From the NCBI GenBank assembly GCA_963677415.2, contig CAXXFJ010000044.1, positions 124,001 to 188,000 of the forward strand: a DNA stretch of 64,000 bases, given 5' to 3'. The notes beneath the pieces are model-generated. The model was not told where the DNA came from. It did no database searches and saw nothing but the letters and a program-made list of their open reading frames with translations. A program made the position numbers and the translations under genes. Below, piece by piece: positions 54,568 through 63,654 of this stretch. Position 1 is the stretch's first letter; each line of letters begins with the position of its first letter. Source of the stretch: JAQUTK01 sp963677415. GTDB taxonomy: Bacteria; Bacteroidota; Bacteroidia; Bacteroidales; JAQUTK01.

Positions 54568-55833
54568 ATGAAACAAATTAGCTACCACCAATACATCCTG
54601 CTACTGCTCAGCCTGACGCTTTTCGCATGCGGCGGAAAGAAGTCAGCGGATTCAACAAATGCCGATACTCAAAACGGACTTGTGACCTTTCATGTGAATG
54701 CTCCCCCCTCAAAAGTTGAGCCGCTGCTGCTATCCGAACTAGCGGACAGCGTTAGCTACGTGGCATTGGAGACAACGAAGGAGACATTGACAGAAGATGG
54801 CATTCAGTATGGAGACCGGTACTATACTATTATTAATGAAGACAGACTGCTTTGCTTTGACAAAAGTGGGAAGTATTTGCATCAGATAGGCCGAAAAGGG
54901 CAAGGACCGGAGGAATATCCGAAGATGTATGATTATAGATCTTTTAAAGTTGACCCTAAAAATAATTGGGTCTATATCGTCGCAAATAATAACGAGGCTA
55001 AAGTTTTTGATGAAAACGGCAAATATGTGAAGACCCTGACTGGAGAGATGTGGAGCCATCCTCCTTGTTTTATATATAACAACCTGGCTTATATTACGGA
55101 TTATTATTCTCCGTTTAAAATAATAGATACACGTGACAACCAGATTGTGAGGAGCAATATTGAAATGGAATACAGGAAGAAGTTTTGGAAAGAGTTAACG
55201 GTAGATAAAGCTGAGAAAGAGGGGAAAAAGTGGTATGATGGTGAAGGATCAAGTTATGTTTCGTATCTTTCAAATGATAGATTATACTATTGGACTGTTT
55301 ATTATGATACGGTGATGATCGCAAAGGGCAAAGACGTGAAACCTTACTGTCTGATAATCCCTGAGAATAAATACAAACCCGAAGATCTTTACGGTGATTT
55401 AAAGTCAACACTTCTTCAACCCATGATCCTAAGAATGTATGTCTGCAATGATAAAATCCTCTTATCTGTAAGATATTATGCTTCTGCTGAAGAGCATAAA
55501 GACTTTTATTTAGAAAAGAATATGAAATATTGTTATTGGGTAGTATGTGACTTGAAAGAAGGAAGTGTGACATACCATGCAAACTATATCATAAACGACT
55601 TAGATGGTGGACCAAATATCATATCTATCAATTATTATCCCATTTTCGATGAAAGAAATATTTATAGTCTCAACGTTGAGGACTTGAAGGGTGATGAAGA
55701 TATATACAACAGCTATTTTACTGATGGCGTTGAGGCCAAACTAAAAGACCAAGAAGGGAAGTTTCAACGCTTATTAGAACCATTGGCTGATGATGCCAAT
55801 CCAATCATACGCAACATCCACTGGAAAGAGTAA
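54568..55833 (+). CDS. Six-bladed beta-propeller lipoprotein, paralogue 2
   Basis: Second member of the tandem set, 19 bp after the first. It shares the lipobox (TLFACGGKKSADS), the NAPPSKVEPLLLSELADSVSY segment, the HQIGRKGQGPEEYP blade and the C-terminal tail (KLKDQEGKFQRLLEPLADDAN, then IHWKE). The central region (about residues 115-300) differs from its neighbours, with an insert AEEHKDFYLEKNMKYC before the common WVVCDL segment. The shared ends and varied middle suggest duplication followed by divergence of a binding surface. Confidence 0.85.
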   Translation: MKQISYHQYILLLLSLTLFACGGKKSADSTNADTQNGLVTFHVNAPPSKVEPLLLSELADSVSYVALETTKETLTEDGIQYGDRYYTIINEDRLLCFDKSGKYLHQIGRKGQGPEEYPKMYDYRSFKVDPKNNWVYIVANNNEAKVFDENGKYVKTLTGEMWSHPPCFIYNNLAYITDYYSPFKIIDTRDNQIVRSNIEMEYRKKFWKELTVDKAEKEGKKWYDGEGSSYVSYLSNDRLYYWTVYYDTVMIAKGKDVKPYCLIIPENKYKPEDLYGDLKSTLLQPMILRMYVCNDKILLSVRYYASAEEHKDFYLEKNMKYCYWVVCDLKEGSVTYHANYIINDLDGGPNIISINYYPIFDERNIYSLNVEDLKGDEDIYNSYFTDGVEAKLKDQEGKFQRLLEPLADDANPIIRNIHWKE

Positions 55834-55852
55834 ACATAAAAGCACTTGAATA

Positions 55853-57103
55853 ATGAAACACATTAGATACCATCAACTCATCCTGCTATTGCTCACGCTG
55901 ACACTTTTCGCATGTGGCGGAAAGAAGTCTGCAGATTCGGCAAATGCCGATAGTCAAAACGGACTTGTGACCTTTCATTTGAACGCTCCCCCGTCAAAAG
56001 TTGAGCCGCTGCTGCTATCCGAATTGGCGGACAGCGTGAGTTATGTGGCTTTAGAGACAACGAAGGAAACATTGACAGATATGGCCATTCAGTGCGGAGA
56101 GCGCTACTATACTGTTATTAATGAAGACAGACTGCTTTGCTTTGACAAAAGTGGGAAGTATTTGCATCAGATAGGCCGAAAAGGGGATGGTCCCGAGGAA
56201 TATCCGACGATGGGCGGATTTCGCTACTTTATTGCTGATCCTGTAACAAATTGGGTCTATTGCGAATCGCAAGAACAAATACAGGTTTACAATGAAAATG
56301 GGAAATATGTCAAGAGCATTAAGAGAGAGAAATCGTGGAATATTCTTCCCAAATTTATTTATAACGACCTGGCATATTATGTACCTACTTATCATCCCAC
56401 TATAGAAATCATTGACGAACGCAACAACCGGAGTGTGACGAACAATAAAGAATTAATAGAAAAGGACCGAACGTTTTGGAAAGAGTTGGAAACAAAGCAT
56501 GGATTCACTTATGGATTTAGTTTAGGATCAAACCTTATTTCTTCTAGTTCAAATGATGCGTTATACTGTTGGAGTGTTTTTTCTGACACAGTTATGATGG
56601 CTAAGGGAAAAGAAATAAAACCTTTCTGTCGGATAATATCTGAAAACAAATATAAACCTGAAGATCTGTATGATGAAAATGGGAAAGCATTTCTTCTTCA
56701 ACCCTTAATCTGCGACATGCATGTATTCGAAGACAAGATCCTCTTATATGTAGCATACTATAAATCGATTGATGATATTAGAGCGTTTAATCGTCAGAAT
56801 GAAAAGAAATGTTGGTATTGGATTGTATGTGACTTGAAAAATGGGAATGCCACATACCATGCAAACTATATTGTAAATGACTTAGATGGCGGGCCAAATA
56901 TCTTAAGCCTCAATAATTATAGCCGAGAAATTTACAATGTATCGGTTGAAGACTTGAAAAACGATAAAGATATATACAATAGTTACTTCACTGAAGGAGT
57001 GGAGGCCAAACTAAATGATCAAGAAGGAAAGTTCCAACGCCTCCTTGAACCATTGGCTGTTGATGCCAACCCAATCATTCGTACCTTTCACTGGAAAAAA
57101 TAA
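55853..57103 (+). CDS. Six-bladed beta-propeller lipoprotein, paralogue 3
   Basis: Third tandem copy, again 19 bp after the previous stop. Lipobox TLFACGG, the conserved N-terminal NAPPSKVEPLLLSELADSV segment and HQIGRKGDGPEEYP blade are kept; the C-terminus ends FHWKK instead of IHWKE. The central blades differ in sequence (GFRYFIADPVTNWVYCESQEQ) from copies 2 and 4. The acidic residue at the LLEPLAVDAN position is changed relative to LADDAN in the others. Role as for paralogue 1. Confidence 0.85.
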   Translation: MKHIRYHQLILLLLTLTLFACGGKKSADSANADSQNGLVTFHLNAPPSKVEPLLLSELADSVSYVALETTKETLTDMAIQCGERYYTVINEDRLLCFDKSGKYLHQIGRKGDGPEEYPTMGGFRYFIADPVTNWVYCESQEQIQVYNENGKYVKSIKREKSWNILPKFIYNDLAYYVPTYHPTIEIIDERNNRSVTNNKELIEKDRTFWKELETKHGFTYGFSLGSNLISSSSNDALYCWSVFSDTVMMAKGKEIKPFCRIISENKYKPEDLYDENGKAFLLQPLICDMHVFEDKILLYVAYYKSIDDIRAFNRQNEKKCWYWIVCDLKNGNATYHANYIVNDLDGGPNILSLNNYSREIYNVSVEDLKNDKDIYNSYFTEGVEAKLNDQEGKFQRLLEPLAVDANPIIRTFHWKK

Positions 57104-57122
57104 ACACAAAAGCACTTGAATA

Positions 57123-58376
57123 ATGAAACACATTAGCTATCACCAACACTTCCTGCTACTGCTCAGCCTGACGCTTTTAGCCTGTGGTGGAAAGAAGTCA
57201 GCAGATTCGGCAAATGCCGATAGTCCAAACGGGCTTGTCACCTTTCATCTGAATGCTCCACCCTCAAAAGTTGAGCCGCTGCTGCTATCCGAACTAGCGG
57301 ATAGCGTGAGTTATGTGGCGTTGGAAACAACGAAGGAGACATTGACAAAAGATGCTGTTCAGTATGGTGACCGTTACTATACTATTATCAATGAAGAGAG
57401 ACTGCTTTGTTTTGACAAAAACGGAAAATATTTGCATCAGATAGGCAGGAAAGGACAAGGGCCTGAGGAATATCCGTGGTTGTTTGATGATTATAGTAAT
57501 ATTAAAGTCGATCCTGTTACATGTTGGATATATGTCGAGTCAAACAACTGCACGCAAGTTTATGATGAATACGGCAAATTTGTAAAAAAACTAACAGGAG
57601 GATTCTGGGACTTCCGTCCTACATTGGTTTATAATCACATGGCGTATTTTACACCTTCTCTCAATCCCATAATAGAAATTGTTGATGAACGTGCCAATCA
57701 GAGCCTGACGAATTATAAAGAGGTAATAGATAATAACAACAAGATTTGGATAGGTTTATACGACAAATATAGAAAAGAGGGTTTTTGCGAGCATGAAGGG
57801 ACTGATCCGGTACGTTTTATTTCAAAGGATGCATGTTACACTTGGAGCGTTTTTTATGATACAGTTATGATGGCAAGAGGTAAAGAAGCAAAACCTTTCT
57901 GTCGGATAATACCTGAAAATAAATATATGCCTGAAGATTGTTATTCAAAAAATTTCAAGGAACTCCTTCAACCCTTAATCAGCCGAATGTATCTCTGCAA
58001 TAATAAACTTCTCTTATATGTAAGATACTATCCTTCTTTTGAAGAAGCTCTGGCTTTTCATACAAAGCCGAAGGAGAATATGAAGTACTGTTATTGGGTA
58101 GTCTGCGACATGAAAGATGGTAGTGTGACATATCATTCCAATTATATTGTAAACGACCTGGATGGTGGCCCGAATGTTTTACTCCCTATTTATCGGGTTG
58201 AAGATATTTATAGCCTCAATGTTGAAGACCTGAAGAACGATGGAGAGATATACAACAGTTATTTTACTGAAGGAATAAAAGCCAAATTAAAGGATCAGGA
58301 TGGAAAGTTTCAGCGGCTCTTCGGGCCATTGGAAGATGATGCCAACCCAATCATACGTACCTATCACTGGAAATAA
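57123..58376 (+). CDS. Six-bladed beta-propeller lipoprotein, paralogue 4
   Basis: Fourth tandem copy, 19 bp after the third, and the last. Lipobox TLLACGGKKSADS, then the common NAPPSKVEPLLLSELADSV and HQIGRKGQGPEEYP segments. It ends TYHWK, one residue shorter than the others. Its middle (DDYSNIKVDPVTCWIYVESNN) is distinct. The MG2/plug-like gene follows 27 bp later in the same direction, so all five genes likely share one transcript. Confidence 0.85.
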   Translation: MKHISYHQHFLLLLSLTLLACGGKKSADSANADSPNGLVTFHLNAPPSKVEPLLLSELADSVSYVALETTKETLTKDAVQYGDRYYTIINEERLLCFDKNGKYLHQIGRKGQGPEEYPWLFDDYSNIKVDPVTCWIYVESNNCTQVYDEYGKFVKKLTGGFWDFRPTLVYNHMAYFTPSLNPIIEIVDERANQSLTNYKEVIDNNNKIWIGLYDKYRKEGFCEHEGTDPVRFISKDACYTWSVFYDTVMMARGKEAKPFCRIIPENKYMPEDCYSKNFKELLQPLISRMYLCNNKLLLYVRYYPSFEEALAFHTKPKENMKYCYWVVCDMKDGSVTYHSNYIVNDLDGGPNVLLPIYRVEDIYSLNVEDLKNDGEIYNSYFTEGIKAKLKDQDGKFQRLFGPLEDDANPIIRTYHWK

Positions 58377-58403
58377 TAAATAACATACTTAAAACTGAAT
58401 ACA

Positions 58404-61163
58404 ATGAGAACACTACCCGGCAAAAGGATTTCTTTCCTGTTCGTTATTACGGCCTTGTTTATTACAAGTCTGAAGGGGTGGAGCAGTGCTTCACAGGATA
58501 CTACTGAAACGGGAATAAAGCAAATATCTCTGGGTCAGCGGATCACCAGTATGGCGACTCTGATGAGGGATAACTATCCCGAGAAGATTTATGTACAGAC
58601 CGACCGACCGATTTATAACCTGTATGACACCATTTGGTATAAGGTGTGGGTTATGCAGGCAGGTACACTCCTGGCTACCGAAAAGAGCCAACTGGTCTAT
58701 ATTGATCTGATCAATGAAGCAAACAGAGTGACCCAAACGGCACAATATACCCTCAGTGGAGGAAGTGCCAACGGACAGTTTGTGCTTACTAAAGCTATTC
58801 AGGACAAAGGACTCTATCGCATACGTGCTTATACACGCTGGCAGAAGAACTTTGGTGATTCCGCCTGCTTCGAAAAGATAATCCCTATTTGGGGAGACAA
58901 AGACAAGGAACAGGAAAACAAGAGATTCGTTTCGATTATCAATGAAAACGATAGAAAGGTCTTTATCACACAAGGACAATTTCAGAAACGCAAACAGAAA
59001 GCGGAGGAAGAAAAGCTGCTGGAAGCACAAAAGAAAGTCAACAGGGAGTTTGAACTGGATGTACAGTTCCTCCCTGAAGGGGGTAAACTGATCGCCGGTG
59101 TCGCTAACCGGGTGGCATACAAAGCACTGTTTCCCGATGGAAGAAGTGTAGCCGTGGAAGGAACCATTGTAGATCAGGATGGCAATGAGGTTGTTTCTTT
59201 TGCCTCGGAGCACAAAGGAATGGGATCCTTTCTATTGGTGCCTGATACCGGCAAACAGTATTCTGCCCGATTGTTTAACGACCAGCTTATCGCACTGCCG
59301 GCAGTGGAAAAGGAAGGGGTCGGACTGATGGTCGTCTCCAAACCGATATCAGATACACTGGTAGTGGCAATCAATGCCACTCCAAACGTTGTTAACAGCC
59401 AAACGCAGTTTACTCTCCTTGCCGAGTCTCGCGGACTGCCTACCAAAGAGGCATTCAACATTGTGATGAACAAGTCGCGCGTCCTACTCCGCATCCCCAA
59501 AGAGAACCTAAAGTCGGGCATCAACCGCCTCACACTCTTTAGTACTGATGGACAGCCGCTCTGTGAGCGACTGGTGTACATCGACCGGAAAGACGAACTG
59601 AAGTTTGACGTCAAGGCAAACTGGGAGGTCAAGTCCGACACGGCTCAGAGGATGACACTGAAGATTCGTCCTCAGCTCAACGGAGAGTCTGTCGCAGGTT
59701 CCTTTGCCGTGAGCATCACCAACAAGAACCGGGTGCCAATAGATTCCATTCAGAAGACGTTCCGATCGGAGATGTTGCTCTCTTCGGATCTGAAAGGTTT
59801 CATTGAGACACCGGGATATTACTTTAATAATCCCTATGACAGCATCTGCAAACAACTGGATCTCCTCATGCTCACCCACGGATGGAGAGGATACGGCTGG
59901 GATGATGTCACAAGAAAGAACTTCACTCATCTGCCGGACACCGCTTTTACTATCTCAGGGACGGTAAGCAACCTACTCAGGAAACCGATTGCAGGAAGAA
60001 GAGTCTCTTTATTTGTACAGGGAGGAAAGGCGATTGCTAAAGAGAGTAAGACCGATAAAAACGGACGGTTCAAATTCACAAATCTGGATATAAGAGAAAC
60101 CTCCATGGTACGGATCAATCTGGAAAAAGAGAAGAATAAAAGGAATCTGGGATTCGGAATAGAGTTGGATACCCTATCAAAGAAACCTATTTTCCCCATT
60201 GTACCTCTCGAAGATTATCTCTATGAATCGGAAGAGATAGACTCCCTGATGTTTGGATACAAAGAGAAAAAAGAGGAAGACAACGCTTATCTCGACAGCC
60301 TTCGCAAAATGAAAGGAATTCATCTGCTAGGAGAAGTGACGGTAACGGAACGAAAGATAATACCAAAGTCCTGGAATAAGAATGGTAGTGGAGTAGCCGA
60401 CATGGTAATTGACTCGGTACAAATCGGACGATATGATGCCTATGCCAATGTGACAGAAGTTCTCAAAGCAGAAATTCCCGGATTTAAAAAAGATATCAGT
60501 TCGCCAAGAGATGAGAACGGGAATCGGGTGTTTCGACAATTTGAGTTCTACAATATTAACGGCAAACCGGTCTATTTCTTTATCGATGCTGAAGCATTAA
60601 TCCTTCAATTAAAATGGGAACCGTCTACGGGAGGCGCTCCTTCAAATGCTGACGAAACAGAATACGCTGTAATGAGTCGAGTGGATTATTTACTGGAAGG
60701 TCTGGCCGGTAGTGATATCAGAGGTATTGAAGTGCTGACTGCATTAGATAATCTATATAACTACGACGTGAAAGCAGGAGTTTCTAGTCAACCTTTAACT
60801 GTTCTTGACAATGACTATCGTCCAATAGGAGTTATTGTCCTTATCACAACCAAAAAAGGACAAGGCCCACGCGACATGGTACGGTCGAGAACCTACTTCA
60901 CCGAACTGCGCGGCGGCTCCATCCCCAAAAGCTTTTACGTGCCAAAGTACTATCCGAAAGACCCGATCGATCAGATCAATTATGACGGCAAACAGGTGTA
61001 TTACTGGAATCCCTCTTTGCTGACAAACGGCGAACGCGAAGTGGAAGTCTCCTTCCCGGTAGGTGCACTAATGAAAGGAAACCTGCAAATGGAGATAGAA
61101 GGCACTGACCTGAATGGACATATCGGAACATTCAGACAAGAAATTCAAGTAATTAAAGAATAA
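58404..61163 (+). CDS. MG2-type and TonB-plug-like cell-envelope protein
   Basis: A 919-residue exported protein (signal to about SSASQ). The N-terminal region (YPEKIYVQTDRPIYNLYDTIWYK) is the MG2 domain pattern of alpha-2-macroglobulin-type proteins. A mid-region IAGRRVSLFVQGGKAI..SKTDKNGRFKF looks like a carboxypeptidase regulatory-like domain (about 515-580). After ~660 a plug-like part appears (NVTEVLKAEIPGFKKD, NGKPVYFFID, GIEVLTALDNLYNYD, GVIVLITTKKG), and a C-terminal strand region ends with YYWNPSLLTNGE and IEGTDLNGHIGTF. There is no TonB-dependent barrel. Proteins with this layout are common in Bacteroidetes but their function is not established. It closes the propeller-lipoprotein operon. 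Confidence 0.82.
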   Translation: MRTLPGKRISFLFVITALFITSLKGWSSASQDTTETGIKQISLGQRITSMATLMRDNYPEKIYVQTDRPIYNLYDTIWYKVWVMQAGTLLATEKSQLVYIDLINEANRVTQTAQYTLSGGSANGQFVLTKAIQDKGLYRIRAYTRWQKNFGDSACFEKIIPIWGDKDKEQENKRFVSIINENDRKVFITQGQFQKRKQKAEEEKLLEAQKKVNREFELDVQFLPEGGKLIAGVANRVAYKALFPDGRSVAVEGTIVDQDGNEVVSFASEHKGMGSFLLVPDTGKQYSARLFNDQLIALPAVEKEGVGLMVVSKPISDTLVVAINATPNVVNSQTQFTLLAESRGLPTKEAFNIVMNKSRVLLRIPKENLKSGINRLTLFSTDGQPLCERLVYIDRKDELKFDVKANWEVKSDTAQRMTLKIRPQLNGESVAGSFAVSITNKNRVPIDSIQKTFRSEMLLSSDLKGFIETPGYYFNNPYDSICKQLDLLMLTHGWRGYGWDDVTRKNFTHLPDTAFTISGTVSNLLRKPIAGRRVSLFVQGGKAIAKESKTDKNGRFKFTNLDIRETSMVRINLEKEKNKRNLGFGIELDTLSKKPIFPIVPLEDYLYESEEIDSLMFGYKEKKEEDNAYLDSLRKMKGIHLLGEVTVTERKIIPKSWNKNGSGVADMVIDSVQIGRYDAYANVTEVLKAEIPGFKKDISSPRDENGNRVFRQFEFYNINGKPVYFFIDAEALILQLKWEPSTGGAPSNADETEYAVMSRVDYLLEGLAGSDIRGIEVLTALDNLYNYDVKAGVSSQPLTVLDNDYRPIGVIVLITTKKGQGPRDMVRSRTYFTELRGGSIPKSFYVPKYYPKDPIDQINYDGKQVYYWNPSLLTNGEREVEVSFPVGALMKGNLQMEIEGTDLNGHIGTFRQEIQVIKE

Positions 61164-61167
61164 GTGT

Positions 61168-61209
61168 TATTTTTGCACCATTACTCTCTCGTGCTTCTTA
61201 CCGAGAGAG
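61168..61209 (+). promoter_or_regulatory. Promoter box and 5' leader hairpin of the tandem-GH43 gene
   Basis: TATTTTTG at 61168-61175 fits the -7 consensus TAnnTTTG; no clear -33 box. Just after it, CTCTCTCG (61184-61191) and CGAGAGAG (61202-61209) form a perfect 8-bp hairpin, which would lie at the start of the mRNA leader. This supports a start at ATG 61245. The hairpin may stabilise the mRNA, or weakly terminate the operon upstream. Confidence 0.5.
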
Positions 61210-61244
61210 GCAATGTATCCGAATGTAAACTAAAAAGGAATGAC

Positions 61245-63626
61245 ATGAAAACAACTACTTGGTTGCGAATGATCGCAGCATCAGCGCTCTCACTGGTGTG
61301 GAGTGCTACCAATGTACAGTCTGCAACGAGTGTCCCTGCTCAAGTACTAACTCCGGCTAATACGATAGCGGTGGATGATGAGGCTATGACAGGCTATCTC
61401 TTTGTCTATTTCACCGGCAATGCACAGTCGCAGGAACAAATACATTTTGCAATCAGCCATGACGGACTTCATTATTTTACGTTGAATGGGGGCAATCCGG
61501 TAATATCTTCTGACAAAATTGCAGAGAAGAAGGCGGTGCGTGACCCGCATATCGTTCGGGCTCAGGATGGAAAGACGTTTTATATGGTGGTGACGGATAT
61601 GAAATCATCGGATGGTTGGTCGTCCAATCGTGGGTTGGTTATGCTGAAGTCAACCGACCTTGTCAACTGGACTGCTTCGGCGATCAATATCTCGACTACG
61701 TTTGCAAAGTACAGCGATGTGCTTCGGGTGTGGGCTCCTGAGACGATCTATGATCCGGTTGCTCAGAAATATATGCTTTATTTCTCAATGAGGCAGCCTC
61801 TTCCGGATCGTGATATCATCTATTATGCATATGCTAATGAGAGTTTTACTTCTATCAGCGAACCGAAAGTGCTGTATGACCGGGGCAAACCGACTATTGA
61901 TGGCAATATGGTGTATAAAGATGGCACGTATCATCTATTCTTCAAAACGGAAGGTGAAGATGAGACTCCGAAAGGAATTAAGAAGGTGACTTCGACATCG
62001 GCAACCGGTCCGTGGACATTAAACAATCAATATCTTGATCAGAATGCAAGCGGGGTGGAAGGTCCGGCTGTCTTTCAACTCATTGACTCAGATACATATA
62101 TCATGATGTATGACGTGTATGGAGCCGGTTATTATGAGTTTTGTTCCTCTACAAACCTGACTAACTTCTCCGTAGTGAAAGATATCTCGATGGACTTTAG
62201 TCCGCGACATGGCACGGTGATCCCGATTACAACGTCGGAAGAGGGGGCACTGCTTCAGAAATGGGGAGCTGCATTTGTGTCTCTGAAAGGTGCACGTAAT
62301 CCGCTTGTCAATCAGAAAGCGATTATTATTGATGATACAAACAATACGATTTATCTGCCTTTGATGCCGGGTGCAGATGTCAAAGCGCTGGATCCTCAGT
62401 TTTATGCATGGAATGACTCTGTGATGAAAGTGACTCCTTCCGGACCTCAGGATTTTAGTGCTGGTAGTATAGATTATACGGTGTCTGTGGATGGATTGAC
62501 AAGTAAAACCTATACGGTTACCGCAGAGATGGCAAGCAATCCAGTGATTAATGGGTATTATGCCGAGCCTGAGATGCTTTACTCTGAAAAGGAGGGTAAG
62601 TTCTTTCTGTATCCTACAACGGATGGAGTAGCAGAAGGTGCCGCCACGTCTTTTAAAGTCTTTTCATCCACTGATCTTGTGGCGTGGACGGAAGAGGGGA
62701 CGGCATTGGATCTTTCAACTGTTTCCTGGGCTGAATCGTATGCCTGGGCTCCTTCGGTTGTTGAGAAGAAGATCAATGGCGTCTTTAAGTATTTCTTCTA
62801 TTATAGTGCGGGTATGAAGATAGGAGTAGCTGTGGGTGATAGTCCGATGGGCCCGTTTGTAGATTCAGGAGCGGCATTGATAGCTGCAAATCCTGCAACG
62901 ATTAACACTGGAACACCGATTTATCCCGATGTGTTTACTGATCCGCTCTCCGGCAAGAGTTACATCTATTGGGGGCAACGTTATCTGGCTGTCGCCGAAC
63001 TGAATGCCGATATGATTTCGCTCAAAGAGGGTACGACGCAGGTGATTACTCCATCTGTCGGTGCATATAGAGAAGGTGTGGAAGTGTTTTGCCGAGAGGG
63101 GAAATATTATTTCGTATGGTCGCGTGGCACTGCGACAAGTCAGTATTACCGTACGGTATATGGTATGGCTGATTCGCCTGTTGGTCCAATCACTGTGCCT
63201 GTAGGATATAGTATTTTATCTAGTGATGCATCGAAAGGAATTCTCGCTCCCGGACAGGCTTCCGTCATTCAAATCCCAGAGAAGGATGAATGGTATATTG
63301 CTTATAATCGCTTTGCTATTCCCAATGGTGCGCTCTATTCCAGAGAAGTTTGTATAGATTCTCTGGTGTTTAGTGCTGATACGATTCTGGCTGTAAGGCC
63401 GAGCCGCACCGGTATTCAGCCTGTGACCTATTCTGTTACAGAAGAGATCCGGGATGTTCTTCCGTTGGAAGGGGAGATCGTCTCTTCGGAATATTATCGA
63501 ATGGATGGCGTTTATGTGGGAGATACCTTTTCTGCTCTCAAGGGGGGACTTTATATCCGCAAGGATTTGTATGATGATGGACGTTCCTCTGTGTCCAAGG
63601 TCTTGATTGTTGATAGCCGGGATTAA
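61245..63626 (+). CDS. Tandem GH43-like protein
   Basis: Secreted protein of about 793 residues with two GH43-like propellers. The ATG at 61245 opens a signal peptide (MIAASALSLVWSATNVQSA); a frame extension to 61164 would run through the promoter box and is rejected. First unit (about 30-330): RDPHIVRAQDGKTFYMVVTD, RVWAPETIYDPVAQKYMLYF, GVEGPAVFQ. A short linker domain (DFSAGSIDYTVSVDG) follows. Second unit (about 430-740): YAEPEMLYSEKEGKFFLYPT, YAWAPSVVEKK and FTDPLSGKSYIYWG, with REGVEVFCREGKYYFVWS. Both units keep the WAP motif and an acidic triad pattern. Two catalytic units could remove two sugars from arabinan or arabinoxylan; this is inference. Confidence 0.82.
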   Translation: MKTTTWLRMIAASALSLVWSATNVQSATSVPAQVLTPANTIAVDDEAMTGYLFVYFTGNAQSQEQIHFAISHDGLHYFTLNGGNPVISSDKIAEKKAVRDPHIVRAQDGKTFYMVVTDMKSSDGWSSNRGLVMLKSTDLVNWTASAINISTTFAKYSDVLRVWAPETIYDPVAQKYMLYFSMRQPLPDRDIIYYAYANESFTSISEPKVLYDRGKPTIDGNMVYKDGTYHLFFKTEGEDETPKGIKKVTSTSATGPWTLNNQYLDQNASGVEGPAVFQLIDSDTYIMMYDVYGAGYYEFCSSTNLTNFSVVKDISMDFSPRHGTVIPITTSEEGALLQKWGAAFVSLKGARNPLVNQKAIIIDDTNNTIYLPLMPGADVKALDPQFYAWNDSVMKVTPSGPQDFSAGSIDYTVSVDGLTSKTYTVTAEMASNPVINGYYAEPEMLYSEKEGKFFLYPTTDGVAEGAATSFKVFSSTDLVAWTEEGTALDLSTVSWAESYAWAPSVVEKKINGVFKYFFYYSAGMKIGVAVGDSPMGPFVDSGAALIAANPATINTGTPIYPDVFTDPLSGKSYIYWGQRYLAVAELNADMISLKEGTTQVITPSVGAYREGVEVFCREGKYYFVWSRGTATSQYYRTVYGMADSPVGPITVPVGYSILSSDASKGILAPGQASVIQIPEKDEWYIAYNRFAIPNGALYSREVCIDSLVFSADTILAVRPSRTGIQPVTYSVTEEIRDVLPLEGEIVSSEYYRMDGVYVGDTFSALKGGLYIRKDLYDDGRSSVSKVLIVDSRD

Positions 63627-63654
63627 ATTTTAAACAATCCTAATTCACTGTAGT

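Noticed and set aside
58491..59213. 240-codon minus-strand frame inside the MG2/plug-like gene
   Set aside because: Long but antisense to a gene with clear domains and a signal peptide; no own ribosome site or family match.
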